A DNA stretch of 64,000 nt. Source: an uncultured Pelagibacteraceae bacterium (GTDB taxonomy: Bacteria; Pseudomonadota; Alphaproteobacteria; Pelagibacterales; AG-422-B15). Positions 18,384 through 26,984 of the stretch are shown here, piece by piece; within the stretch, counting starts at the first letter, position 1; each line of letters opens with the position of its first letter. The translations under genes and the position numbers were made by a program. The stretch is taken from assembly GCA_902523455.1 (NCBI GenBank), contig CABYZG010000002.1, positions 126,378-190,377 of the forward strand. Reading direction: 5' to 3'. A model generated the notes under the pieces. It was not told the DNA's origin, made no database searches, and worked only from the letters and a program-made list of their open reading frames with translations.

Positions 18384-19727
18384 ATGAGAGCTTCAAAACT
18401 AGGTAGATATTCATGGACAATGTTTGATTGGGCAAATCAGCCTTTCTATACGTTAATCATGACATTTGTTTTCTCTGTCTACTTTACAGATGTTTTTATC
18501 ACTGGTGATGATGGTGCTCAAAAATTAACCCTCACGCAGACGATTTCAGGTCTAGCCATTGCTCTTTTAAGTCCTGTTCTTGGATCCATTACGGACATAA
18601 AAGGTAATAGAAAACTATTAATGGGAATAACATCTGCATTGTTTGTACTTGGTATGGCATTGCTTTGGTATTCACCTCCTGGCGCACCTGATGGTATTTG
18701 GCTCGTGATGTTTGGATTGATACTTGCTTCAGCAATGGTTGGGTTTTCTGAAGTCTTTAATAACTCAGTTCTAGCAACTATTGAAACTCCTGAGAACTCT
18801 GGTTGGTTAAGTGGTATGGGTTATGGGGTTGGTTATATCGCTGGTCTTATCGCATTAATTTTATTTTTAATAATATTAGTTTGGCCTGGAGGTGAAACTG
18901 AAAATCTGTACGGTTTGAATACAAATGAATATGAACATATAAGAATTGTAGGACCGCTATGCGCAATATGGTATGCGGTATTTATTGTTCCTTTATTTTT
19001 ATTTACTCCAGATCTTAAAAAAAGAGATGTTACTGTTATCAATTCAGTAAAGATTGGACTAACTAATTTCGTTAATACTTTTAAAGAAGCTAGAAAATAT
19101 AAAAACATATTTACGTTCTTAATAACAAGAATGTTTTATCAAGATGCCCTTAATGCTCTATTTGTAGTTGGTGGTGTTTACGCAAGTCTTGTCGTTGGGA
19201 TGTCACTCACTCAAGTCTTAATACTTGGAATTATTTTAAATATCTTGTCAGGACCAAGTTCAATTTATGGAGGCTATTTAAATGATCTAATTGGTTCAAA
19301 AAATGTAATAAATCTATCACTTTGGGGTTTATTAGTTTCAGGACTTTTAGGATTATCAATTGATAAGGATACAATATTTTATTTTTTTATGGTTAATGAA
19401 TATTCGGCTAGCGTAGAAGAATTTACCTTGGGAATATTTAATTCTGTAAGTCAAGTTACATATATTTGTGTTGTCATTGGCATTTCAATTTTTTATGGCC
19501 CTGCTCAAACTGCATCACGAGCATTAATGGTTAAGCTTTCCCCAAAAGAAAAGATGACTGAATTTTTTGGCCTTTACGCCTTTGCTGGAAAGTCAACGGC
19601 TTGGCTTGTCCCAGGACTCATGTCACTAATACTTGCTTTCACTGATAGTCTTCAATATGCAATGATTTCTATAGTTCTATTTAATTTAATTGGTATCTTA
19701 GGGATGTATTTTGTCTCGGAAAAATGA
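18384..19727 (+). CDS. UMF1/Atg22-like major facilitator transporter
   Basis: A 447-residue membrane protein with about 12 predicted helices. The N-terminus SWTMFDWANQPFYTLIMTFVF is the hallmark of the UMF1/Atg22-like MFS branch, and the first cytoplasmic loop has SPVLGSITDIKGNRK. The middle loop FLFTPDLKKRD and late GPAQTASRALMVKLSPKEKMTEFFGLYAFAGK also match. It moves an unknown small solute; yeast Atg22 releases amino acids, but that cannot be carried over. Its stop overlaps the following membrane gene by four bases, which suggests co-expression. Confidence 0.88.
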   Translation: MRASKLGRYSWTMFDWANQPFYTLIMTFVFSVYFTDVFITGDDGAQKLTLTQTISGLAIALLSPVLGSITDIKGNRKLLMGITSALFVLGMALLWYSPPGAPDGIWLVMFGLILASAMVGFSEVFNNSVLATIETPENSGWLSGMGYGVGYIAGLIALILFLIILVWPGGETENLYGLNTNEYEHIRIVGPLCAIWYAVFIVPLFLFTPDLKKRDVTVINSVKIGLTNFVNTFKEARKYKNIFTFLITRMFYQDALNALFVVGGVYASLVVGMSLTQVLILGIILNILSGPSSIYGGYLNDLIGSKNVINLSLWGLLVSGLLGLSIDKDTIFYFFMVNEYSASVEEFTLGIFNSVSQVTYICVVIGISIFYGPAQTASRALMVKLSPKEKMTEFFGLYAFAGKSTAWLVPGLMSLILAFTDSLQYAMISIVLFNLIGILGMYFVSEK

Positions 19728-20221
19728 TTGTTGATTATTTAAATTTCATTTCGAAAAAAAAATCCCAAATCATAATATTCATTTTACTGAATATATGTGG
19801 TCTCATATTTTTTTTATTACCCCATGATATTTTTGCAAACATGTTGGATTTAAGGTTTTCTTATAATGAAGAAATTGTAAAACGAAGCTTTGTCTTGATT
19901 GGTGAAGATGGCAGACAATTATATTTTTTTTCTGCATTGATTATTGATACTATATATCCCTTATTATATGTGTCTCTATTTATTGGCGCTTACTTCAAAT
20001 TATTTAAAAAAAATGCTTTTCTGTTTATCTTCCCTTTGATGGCTGGGCTTTTTGATATATCAGAAAATATTCTTGTAAGTTTACTTCTTTCAAATTTTCC
20101 AACACTTTCAAGTCAAAATATATTTTATTCCAGTACATCTACATCTATCAAATGGATAGCGATCGGAATTTCACTTACTGTGCTAATTTATGGTATTATA
20201 AAAAAACTAAGATCAAGATAA
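19724..20221 (+). CDS. Unknown four-helix membrane protein
   Basis: A 165-residue protein with about four hydrophobic segments (near residues 15-35, 70-90, 95-118 and 140-160). No family is recognised. A charged, serine-rich loop lies between the first two segments (MLDLRFSYNEEIVKRSFVLIGEDGRQLYF), and the third is followed by GLFDISENILVSLLLSNFPTLSS. Its ATG overlaps the stop of the UMF1-type transporter, so the two are likely translated together. It may work with the transporter or just share the transcript. Confidence 0.7.
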   Translation: MIVDYLNFISKKKSQIIIFILLNICGLIFFLLPHDIFANMLDLRFSYNEEIVKRSFVLIGEDGRQLYFFSALIIDTIYPLLYVSLFIGAYFKLFKKNAFLFIFPLMAGLFDISENILVSLLLSNFPTLSSQNIFYSSTSTSIKWIAIGISLTVLIYGIIKKLRSR

Positions 20222-20227
20222 TTAAAT

Positions 20228-20827
20228 TTGAATAACACTTTATCACGAATTATTTTTTTGGTACCTGTACTTACTGTAGTTATTTCTTATTTTTTTTCTT
20301 CACTTGGAGGTTATGTTGAGTGGTGCTTTCCTCTTTTGGATGGATGCACTTCAATTAGCAAAGTAGGTAGATATGGCGTTTCTTTTTACCTATATAAAAT
20401 ATTCATTATCCCATCTGTCATACTAATGATAATTTTCTGGCACCAAATAAATAAGTATTTTCACAAAAGTAATCTACTTTTGCTTCTTAGTGTTACTTCT
20501 TGTATTTTTTTAATTATTTATCTATTTGCTCTTGGCTTTGAAGGAAAATTTTATAGATTTATGAGAGAGATAGGAATATTCGTATTTTTTATACTCTCGC
20601 CTGTAAGCCAAACATTGTTAGTGTTTTCAATTTCTAATAACAAAATAAAATCAAAGTTTTCTCTAAAAACACTTTTGTCTCTGTATTTCCTCTTTGTAGC
20701 GGGCTACTTACTTATTTTACCTCTTGATAACTCCAATTATGAAAATATGATTGAATGGAACTTCGCGCTTTTAATATTTTTATTTTTCCCTTTGTTTACA
20801 AGTTCGCTGAGGGAAACTAATGTCTGA
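20228..20827 (+). CDS. Unknown membrane protein, Frag1/DRAM-like pattern
   Basis: A 199-residue protein with about six membrane segments and a TTG start six bases after the previous stop. The loop after segment 1, YVEWCFPLLDGCTSISKVGRYGVSFYLYKIFIIPS, resembles the first extracytoplasmic loop of Frag1/DRAM/Sfk1-like proteins, but I am not sure. It follows the UMF1 transporter and another membrane gene. It converges with purH, overlapping its last 11 bases. No function is offered. Confidence 0.6.
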   Translation: MNNTLSRIIFLVPVLTVVISYFFSSLGGYVEWCFPLLDGCTSISKVGRYGVSFYLYKIFIIPSVILMIIFWHQINKYFHKSNLLLLLSVTSCIFLIIYLFALGFEGKFYRFMREIGIFVFFILSPVSQTLLVFSISNNKIKSKFSLKTLLSLYFLFVAGYLLILPLDNSNYENMIEWNFALLIFLFFPLFTSSLRETNV

Positions 20828-22382
20828 AATGACGAGTTCCTGTAAATACCATTGAAATTCCAGCATCATTGGCCGCTTTTATAACTTCATCATCTTTCAT
20901 CGAGCCGCCTGGTTGTATAACCGCTTTAGCTCCAGATGAAATTGTTACTAGCAAGCCATCTGCAAATGGAAAGAATGCATCCGATGCAACTACTGAATTT
21001 TGGAGAGAGTTTTCATCAGATTTTTCCATTTCACTATTTTTTTGAGAGGCAATTTTAGCACTATCAACTCTGCTCATTTGTCCTGCGCCAATACCAATTG
21101 TTTTTTTATTTTTGACATAAATTATTGCATTTGATTTTACATGTTTACAAACTTTAAATGCAAATAACATATCCTCGATTTCTGCGTCACTCGGTTTTTT
21201 TTCTGTAACTACTTTGAGATCAGATTTAGTTGTAATTGCCTCATCATTTGATTGAACTAGAATTCCTCCCTCAATACTTTTATAGTTTTGCGAATTATTA
21301 TTTTTGCGAACTGACGATAAAGTAAGAACTCGTATATTGTTTTTTGACTTAAAAATTTCTTTAGCTTCATTACTTACATCTGGTGCGATAATAACTTCCG
21401 TAAATATTTTTATAATTTCAGATGCTGTCTCTTTATCTATTGTTTGGTTAAGTGCAATGATACCTCCAAATGCGCTGGTCGTATCACACGAAAATGCTTT
21501 CATATACGCTTCACAAAGTGAACTCCCACTAGCAACACCACAAGGGTTCGCATGTTTAATAATTGCAACACTGGGGGTGTCCTCGTCAAATTCTTTAATT
21601 AATTGTAAAGCTGCGTCAGCATCATTAATATTATTATAACTCAGTTCTTTTCCTTGAAGTAATTTTGCATGTGGTATCCCTGATTGCTGCATGGATGACT
21701 TATAGAGACTTGCTGACTGATGAGGGTTTTCACCGTAGCGAAGTGTAGAAGATAATTTTGCAGCCGTTGAAAACTTATTAATAGGTTCGTTTGTATTTCC
21801 ATGAAACCAATTACTGATTAAAGAATCGTAGTAAGCGGTAGTCGAATATGTTTTTGCAGCAAGTGCCTTTCTAAACTTCAAAGTTGTTGAACCATTGTTT
21901 TCATTGAGCTCATTAATGAAATCATCGTAATCGCCAACATCAGTTACTACTGTTACAAATTGATGATTTTTAGCCGCTGACCGCAACATTGCTGGCCCTC
22001 CAATATCAATATTTTCTATGCAAATTTCTTCACTTTTTTCAGATTTTATCGTTTCTTCAAAGGGGTAAAGATTTACAATTATTAGGTCAATATCTTCTAT
22101 GTCATGTTCCTTTTGAGACTGAACATGGTCTTCGTCATCTCTTTTTGAGAGCAAACCACCGTGCACTTTTGGGTGTAAAGTTTTAACTCGTCCGTCCATC
22201 ATCTCCGGGAAATTGGTTAAAGAAGATACATCCGTCACATCAACATCCATGTCTGCAATTGCTTTTGCAGTACCACCCGTTGAAACTATTCTAATATTAT
22301 GTTCTTTGAGTGATTGAACAACTTTTTCTAAACCTGATTTATCTGAAACAGAAATTAATGCGGTCTTAATTTTTATATCCAA
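20817..22382 (-). CDS. purH: Bifunctional AICAR formyltransferase/IMP cyclohydrolase PurH
   Basis: A 521-residue enzyme for the last two steps of IMP synthesis. The N-terminal cyclohydrolase domain (MGS-like, about 1-195) shows IKTALISVSDKSGLEKVVQSL and STGGTAKAI; DGRVKTLHPKVHGGLL follows. The transformylase part has LRYGENPHQSASLY near 215, IIKHANPCGVA near 275 and a terminal FTGTRHFRH. The best start is TTG at 22382, one base after the rpe stop, because no ATG is available near the expected N-terminus. rpe and purH thus probably form one unit. Confidence 0.97.
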   Translation of the reverse strand: MDIKIKTALISVSDKSGLEKVVQSLKEHNIRIVSTGGTAKAIADMDVDVTDVSSLTNFPEMMDGRVKTLHPKVHGGLLSKRDDEDHVQSQKEHDIEDIDLIIVNLYPFEETIKSEKSEEICIENIDIGGPAMLRSAAKNHQFVTVVTDVGDYDDFINELNENNGSTTLKFRKALAAKTYSTTAYYDSLISNWFHGNTNEPINKFSTAAKLSSTLRYGENPHQSASLYKSSMQQSGIPHAKLLQGKELSYNNINDADAALQLIKEFDEDTPSVAIIKHANPCGVASGSSLCEAYMKAFSCDTTSAFGGIIALNQTIDKETASEIIKIFTEVIIAPDVSNEAKEIFKSKNNIRVLTLSSVRKNNNSQNYKSIEGGILVQSNDEAITTKSDLKVVTEKKPSDAEIEDMLFAFKVCKHVKSNAIIYVKNKKTIGIGAGQMSRVDSAKIASQKNSEMEKSDENSLQNSVVASDAFFPFADGLLVTISSGAKAVIQPGGSMKDDEVIKAANDAGISMVFTGTRHFRH

Positions 22383-22383
22383 T

Positions 22384-23040
22384 TTAATGGCCTCTTAGTT
22401 TTTCAATATTATTTGCATATTCACTTGGGCCGCCTTTAAAAGTTGTGGTACCTGCAACAATCATATCAGCCCCAGCATCAATTACTGATTGAACATTTTC
22501 AAAATTAATTCCCCCATCAACTTCTAAATGAATTTCTCTTCCAGATTTATTAATTTCTTCTCTAAGGTTTGATAATTTATCAAGAGCTGTTGGAATAAAT
22601 TTCTGACCACCAAAACCTGGATGGACACTCATGACTAAAATGAGATCAAGTTTATCCATAAAAGGTTTTACCACTTCCCATTTAGTATCTGGGTTGATTG
22701 CAAGCCCAGCTTTTACATTTAGTGATTTAATTTTATTCAAACATGCGTCTGTATCATCTTTTGCCTCTGGGTGAACTGAAACAATATCTGCTCCAGCTTC
22801 AACAAACTTCTCAATATAAGGCTGTACAGGATCGATCATCAAATGAACATCAAACGGTAATGAAGATTTATCTCTTATAGATTTTACAACATCTGGACCT
22901 ATTGTGAGATTGGGAACAAAGTGTCCATCCATCACATCTACATGTATGTAGTCAGCCCCAGCTTGAGTGATATTTTCAACTTCATCTCCTAATGATGAAA
23001 AGTCTGATGCTAGTATAGAAGGTGATATTTTAACCGACAT
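22384..23040 (-). CDS. rpe: Ribulose-phosphate 3-epimerase
   Basis: A 218-residue TIM-barrel enzyme that interconverts ribulose-5-phosphate and xylulose-5-phosphate. Diagnostic segments are KISPSILASDFSSLGDEV, HVDVMDGHFVPNLTIGPDVV, MSVHPGFGGQKFI and EVDGGINFENV, with the metal-binding His and Asp residues all present. It precedes purH and is divergent from the SDHAF4-like mini gene across 97 bases. Length and motifs are entirely standard. Confidence 0.97.
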   Translation of the reverse strand: MSVKISPSILASDFSSLGDEVENITQAGADYIHVDVMDGHFVPNLTIGPDVVKSIRDKSSLPFDVHLMIDPVQPYIEKFVEAGADIVSVHPEAKDDTDACLNKIKSLNVKAGLAINPDTKWEVVKPFMDKLDLILVMSVHPGFGGQKFIPTALDKLSNLREEINKSGREIHLEVDGGINFENVQSVIDAGADMIVAGTTTFKGGPSEYANNIEKLRGH

Positions 23041-23137
23041 TATTGTGAAGCATTATTTCTCTGTATAACAGAAAGGTCTGTTGTTTCCCACTGTTTTCAT
23101 ACTTTGATTAGCGATAAATAGAGATTACATTATATAT

Positions 23138-23293
23138 ATGAACAATAAAAAAACAGAGGCTGTCGAGAACAAAGAAGACAAGACAACTGACACCAAACTA
23201 CCTAAAAAGAAAAAAGAAATTGGTGGCGCAGATGGTCCTGAGCCAACTCGCTTTGGTGATTGGGAGAAAAAGGGAATTACCTCAGATTTCTAG
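23138..23293 (+). CDS. SDHAF4/DUF1674 succinate dehydrogenase assembly factor-like mini-protein
   Basis: A 51-residue protein missed by length cut-offs. A lysine- and acid-rich N-terminal half leads to the family signature GGADGPEPTRFGDWEKKGIT (residues 29-48), then SDF as the last three residues. This is the conserved C-terminus of the DUF1674/SDHAF4 family, which in eukaryotes helps mature the flavinated SdhA subunit. The ATG follows a TATATATAT stretch without an obvious ribosome site. It is divergent from rpe and upstream of the TbpB-like lipoprotein genes. Family membership is clear from the signature; the role in this bacterium is by analogy. Confidence 0.87.
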   Translation: MNNKKTEAVENKEDKTTDTKLPKKKKEIGGADGPEPTRFGDWEKKGITSDF

Positions 23294-23378
23294 TGAATCA
23301 ATAGCAATAAATTATCCGTAATTTAAGCTACCAATAAATGATATTTACTTTTGCAAAAATGAGTGATCTGTTTATGCA

Positions 23379-24356
23379 ATGAAAATAATAGCTGCATTTG
23401 TCTTTTTTATATTCTTGGCCGCATGCGGAGGCGGTGGTGGAGGAACATCAAGCACTTCATCAACGGCAACAGCATACGATTGGACAACAACGGGAACTAC
23501 AGCAGCTACCACAGTTACTGTTAACATTACTACGTCATCTGTTGGGACACAGGCGGGTAAACTTTGCATGCCAACTGTTGACTCCTGCTTTGCAGGTGGT
23601 GCAGAGTTTACAGTTAACGCATCAACTGATGCAATTACGATGGACTTTGAAGGTTCGGGACCAGATTTTTCTTCTTATGTATTTGCAGCTTCAGATATTA
23701 AATCAACAACGACAATAAGCTCAGATCATACAATAGGAGGTACTAATTACGTCTACAGAAATTATAGTACAGCAAATTCCAGATACGAGGAAATTGAAAT
23801 TTTGGTTCCTTCAAACTATACTTATACATATTTTGTTTATTGGGATAATTTGAATAATGACCCAGTTACTACTGGATATTTAAACTTAGCAATGGCTGGT
23901 AGTTATTTTACTGGATATACAAATTTACCAAGCAGTGGATCTGCAACATATACCGGCGGAACCGAAGCTTTCTTTGCGGGATCAGGAGGAACTACAGACT
24001 CAATGTACTTGATGGAAGGCGATGCTTCTTTTACAGCTAATTGGGCAACAAAACAAATTACGGGCGCGTTTACAAATGTTGACGGCACGAATCAAGAAGG
24101 AGCAAGTTTAACGTTTCCGAATGTGACGATGAATGCCGCAAACATTATAGCTGATACAGATTATCAAAATGAAGCTAGCGAAACTTTAGCTTATTTTGTG
24201 GGAAATTTAGAATATTCTGGATTTGATACATCGTCTTTTAATAATAAAATCTACGGTTATTTTTTAGGTCCATCATACAATGAAATCGGTGGAGTTTATG
24301 AATTGACGTCAAGCTCAGGCGGTGATGGTGGTGGATACTTTGCAGTTAAGAGATAA
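23379..24356 (+). CDS. TbpB-like surface lipoprotein 1 (candidate Slam cargo)
   Basis: A 325-residue lipoprotein. The signal ends in lipobox LAAC with Cys16, followed by six glycines and a Ser/Thr-rich tether to about residue 45. The C-terminal half carries features of the transferrin-binding-protein B type beta-barrel: SGSATYTGGTEAFF, a DASFTANWATKQITGAFTN strand pair, LTFPNVTMN, and the end GYFLGPSYNEIGGVYELTSS followed by YFAVKR. That end resembles the FYGPxAxExGGxF...FGAKR signature of Slam-dependent lipoproteins. It likely sits on the cell surface and binds something unknown. A second, related lipoprotein overlaps its 3' end and a Slam-like translocator follows. It is a single-barrel form, shorter than true TbpB. 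Confidence 0.78.
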   Translation: MKIIAAFVFFIFLAACGGGGGGTSSTSSTATAYDWTTTGTTAATTVTVNITTSSVGTQAGKLCMPTVDSCFAGGAEFTVNASTDAITMDFEGSGPDFSSYVFAASDIKSTTTISSDHTIGGTNYVYRNYSTANSRYEEIEILVPSNYTYTYFVYWDNLNNDPVTTGYLNLAMAGSYFTGYTNLPSSGSATYTGGTEAFFAGSGGTTDSMYLMEGDASFTANWATKQITGAFTNVDGTNQEGASLTFPNVTMNAANIIADTDYQNEASETLAYFVGNLEYSGFDTSSFNNKIYGYFLGPSYNEIGGVYELTSSSGGDGGGYFAVKR

Positions 24357-25287
24357 TTTACTTAAAATATTATTCGTCCTTTTTGTAACTTCTTTTTTTT
24401 ATTCCTGTGGTGGTGGAGGTGGCAGTGGAAGTTCATCATCAAGTTCTGCTAGCACATACAACTGGGCAACATCAGTAAACGGTACCGCAACAGGAAGATA
24501 TCTTTTACAAGGTTCAGATGCTTACACTTATACAAATACTGGAACAGTAACTTATGCTATCGACGCTGCAGCAGACACCATCACTCTGAGCTCAGGTGGT
24601 TATCACGATCCTGATTTGGATAGTAATACATTTAGTTCCTATAGTTCATCTGCGACTGGAACAGATACTCAGTCTAATGCTGGTACAGCAAACCTGACAA
24701 CAATTAATTATAACTATTCATACACTGATCCAGTTTATAATGACTCAGTGGCTTTAGTGATTGCGGTTCCAACAAATTATAATCATCAAGTCTATTTATT
24801 TTGGAGTACTAATGATCGTTCATTAGGTACAGGCTTCCGTTGGTTAAATTATGCAATGCTACCAATAACTAAAACTGCTTATACTGACTTACCGTCCTCG
24901 GGTACAGCTTCATATAGTGGAGCAATTGACGGAACATGGAATAACAAAACTGCAGCAAATTTTTATACTATTGGTGGAGATGCCTCTTTTTCAGTAGACT
25001 GGGGAGCCAAATCTATTTCTGGAAGTTTAGCAAACTTGACTATTGTAGACGATGTCACTGACGCTGTTACATCATTTCCAAGTCTAACTGTGTCTTCGGC
25101 TACAATTCAAAACAGTAGTGATGACGCTACATTTAGTTCATCACTCTCCGGCTCATCTTTAACTGGATCAATTTCAGGTCTTTTTCTTGGCAGCTCTTAT
25201 GAAGAAATAGGAGGAGGCTTTACTGTGAGATCCTCTGACTCAGCAGGTGACAATAGAGGTGTCGGTGTATTCTCTGCCAAAAGATAG
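24325..25287 (+). CDS. TbpB-like surface lipoprotein 2 (candidate Slam cargo)
   Basis: About 320 residues, paralogous to the upstream lipoprotein. The ATG at 24325 overlaps the previous gene by 32 bases; a GTG at 24322 or TTG at 24340 are alternatives, and all include the same signal. The lipobox is FYSC, with the cysteine about 28 residues in, then GGGGG and a Ser-rich tether. Shared landmarks are SGTASYSGAIDGTW, a GDASFSVDWGAKSISGSLANL strand pair, SFPSLTVSSATI and the terminal GLFLGSSYEEIGGGFTVRSS leading to VFSAKR. The barrel end matches copy 1, while the N-terminal part differs, as expected for cargos with different ligands. The lipobox has Phe instead of Leu at -3, so processing is a little less certain. 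Confidence 0.75.
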   Translation: MVVDTLQLRDNLLKILFVLFVTSFFYSCGGGGGSGSSSSSSASTYNWATSVNGTATGRYLLQGSDAYTYTNTGTVTYAIDAAADTITLSSGGYHDPDLDSNTFSSYSSSATGTDTQSNAGTANLTTINYNYSYTDPVYNDSVALVIAVPTNYNHQVYLFWSTNDRSLGTGFRWLNYAMLPITKTAYTDLPSSGTASYSGAIDGTWNNKTAANFYTIGGDASFSVDWGAKSISGSLANLTIVDDVTDAVTSFPSLTVSSATIQNSSDDATFSSSLSGSSLTGSISGLFLGSSYEEIGGGFTVRSSDSAGDNRGVGVFSAKR

Positions 25288-25300
25288 TTAAATTTAACTA
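25285..25300. promoter_or_regulatory. 16-bp perfect palindrome before the Slam-like gene (copy 2)
   Basis: TAGTTAAATTTAACTA begins in the stop codon of lipoprotein 2 and ends ten bases before the GTG of the Slam-like gene. It is identical to the palindrome at 9177-9192 before the porin gene. It may be an operator or a processing site. Chance is possible because the sequence is AT-rich. Confidence 0.4.
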
Positions 25301-25310
25301 AGCAATTCAT

Positions 25311-26555
25311 GTGTTAAAAATACTTACCAACTTAGTTATCATCAGCGTTCTATTTACTCTTCACGTACATAGCCAACAAGTTACTATCGTTGCAAGTGAG
25401 GATAATATTCAAGAGCTTTTACTTTTGGATCCTGACAATATTGATTTTCTTAATATTTATGCAATCAAGCAACAAAGGCAAAAAAATTACATAGGAGCAA
25501 TTCAAACACTTCAGAAAATAATTGAGTTGGACAATACACTATTACCCTTCTATCTAGAATTAGCACGATTACAATTTACCATTCACGATTTTAAAAGTGC
25601 TGAAAATAATTTCTTATTTGTTTACGAACAAAATATTCCCTCAAACGTAAAAAATAATATTAGATATTATTTAAGACAAATTGAACGTCTTAATCCAGCA
25701 ACCATAAATTATAATTTCAAGATCAGCTACAACGACAACATTAACAATGGAACTTATGCAGATACAGTTCGGTTGTTTGGCATACCGTTTAAAGTGAATG
25801 AAGAAGCTAAAGCAAAAGAAAGTTACGAGTTGTTTTCAGATATTAATGGAGCGTATGATTTTGATTTAGATGGCTACCGTCTAAATACTGGTTTTTTAAT
25901 TAATCATTCAAATTACGCTGGCAGCGCGTACGATCGATTAAAGTATGGAATTAATATTGGCCCTGAACATTATTATAAGGGTCAAAAAATCAACTGGTCA
26001 TTATTGCTTTCAAGAGAAGAAATGGATAGCAATCCAATTGTAAACTCTAGAGAAATTAGAGTCTCAAATCTTTTTAATTACAGACCCAATATTCAAATTC
26101 AATCTGCTATAGGTATGGGTGAGACTGATTATTATAATAATGCGAGCTATAATAGTGACAGCAAATTCATTAACCTTTTGGTCAATTATATTGATAGAAA
26201 TAATATTAACTACTCTACGAATTTAAAATTCACCGATAACGATGCAGATTACAAACCATATGGAAATGAAAAAAAATATTTTTCAGCCTCAATTGCTTCA
26301 GAGCTTCCGCGTGGTTTTTTTGTTAACTTGCAACTAGGCATTGAGGAAGTTGACTATGATGCCTATCAATTTATGTGGTTAACAACGAGAGAGGATCGAT
26401 TAGAGTTTGCATCCTTAAGCTTTAGGAACGAACATTTGTATATCGGCAACTTTTATCCTCAAATCAATATTACACTGAGAGATAATGACTCTAATGTTGA
26501 AGTATATAAGACATCTTCTGACAGTATATCTGTGTTTTTAATAAAGGATTTTTAA
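25311..26555 (+). CDS. Slam-like surface lipoprotein assembly modifier (TPR plus barrel)
   Basis: A 414-residue outer-membrane protein with GTG start. A signal peptide (about residues 1-21) precedes TPR-like helices (about 38-130) with LELARLQF at 82-89 and NVKNNIRYYLRQIE at 112-125. From about 132 the sequence becomes beta strands, opening with YNDNINNGT (140-148) and ending in a terminal phenylalanine (SVFLIKDF). This order and the PxxVxxNIxxYLxxI then DNxN signature match the Slam family, whose TPR-like periplasmic domain and 14-strand DUF560 barrel move lipoproteins to the cell surface. Directly upstream are two TbpB-like lipoproteins, the classical cargo type. I saw no TonB-dependent receptor next to it, unlike in Neisseria. 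Family assignment is by eye and needs a profile search. Confidence 0.8.
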   Translation: MLKILTNLVIISVLFTLHVHSQQVTIVASEDNIQELLLLDPDNIDFLNIYAIKQQRQKNYIGAIQTLQKIIELDNTLLPFYLELARLQFTIHDFKSAENNFLFVYEQNIPSNVKNNIRYYLRQIERLNPATINYNFKISYNDNINNGTYADTVRLFGIPFKVNEEAKAKESYELFSDINGAYDFDLDGYRLNTGFLINHSNYAGSAYDRLKYGINIGPEHYYKGQKINWSLLLSREEMDSNPIVNSREIRVSNLFNYRPNIQIQSAIGMGETDYYNNASYNSDSKFINLLVNYIDRNNINYSTNLKFTDNDADYKPYGNEKKYFSASIASELPRGFFVNLQLGIEEVDYDAYQFMWLTTREDRLEFASLSFRNEHLYIGNFYPQINITLRDNDSNVEVYKTSSDSISVFLIKDF

Positions 26556-26561
26556 ATTATA

Positions 26562-26978
26562 TTAAAGTTGCTGATCAAATTTAGATGGCTTCCAATCTTT
26601 TGGTGCCAATTCTAAATCTTCAAATTCAAAAGCAGGCGCGACGGTGCATCCAATTAAGCTATATGCTCCAGTAGATTTCAAAGCAAACCAAGTTCCTTTT
26701 TCTACAGTGTACATAAAGTTATTATTAGATCCTATCTCATCAATTTGAAATTCCACACCATCTTTTGAAGTGTATATGTTTAAAGGACTGCCTGAGTAAA
26801 AATGTAAAGTCTCAGTTTTTGTTATTCTGTGCCAGTGTGAGTTTTCGTGCTCTTCAAGTAAAAAATATATGTGAGTGACATCATCATTTCTAAAAATCTC
26901 AACGTAATGACCTCCCTCTGGATGGGGAGTCATTTTGTGTTCTTCAATTAAGGCTTTGACAATATTTTTATCACTCAC
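26562..26978 (-). CDS. Cupin DUF985 family protein
   Basis: A 138-residue single-domain cupin with a GTG start (MSDKNIVKALIEE). The family opening MTPHPEGGHYVEIFR (about residues 16-30) and SHWHRITKTETLHFYSGSPL (about 47-66) place metal-ligand histidines in a double-stranded beta helix, and TVEKGTWFALKS lies in the second half. DUF985 proteins have no settled activity; some act as sugar epimerase-like or carbohydrate-binding proteins. It is six bases from the acs stop and in the same direction. Confidence 0.88.
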   Translation of the reverse strand: MSDKNIVKALIEEHKMTPHPEGGHYVEIFRNDDVTHIYFLLEEHENSHWHRITKTETLHFYSGSPLNIYTSKDGVEFQIDEIGSNNNFMYTVEKGTWFALKSTGAYSLIGCTVAPAFEFEDLELAPKDWKPSKFDQQL

Positions 26979-26984
26979 AAGAGA

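Noticed and set aside
23372..23569. Minus-strand open frame with a polyproline stretch (PPPPPP)
   Set aside because: It is the antisense reading of the glycine run in the TbpB-like lipoprotein 1; the plus-strand frame has a lipobox and a family ending, so this is a shadow.
23420..24420. Possible microsatellite in the lipoprotein genes (GGN and TCA runs)
   Set aside because: The runs encode glycine and serine tethers with mixed codons, so no clear phase-variation tract is present.
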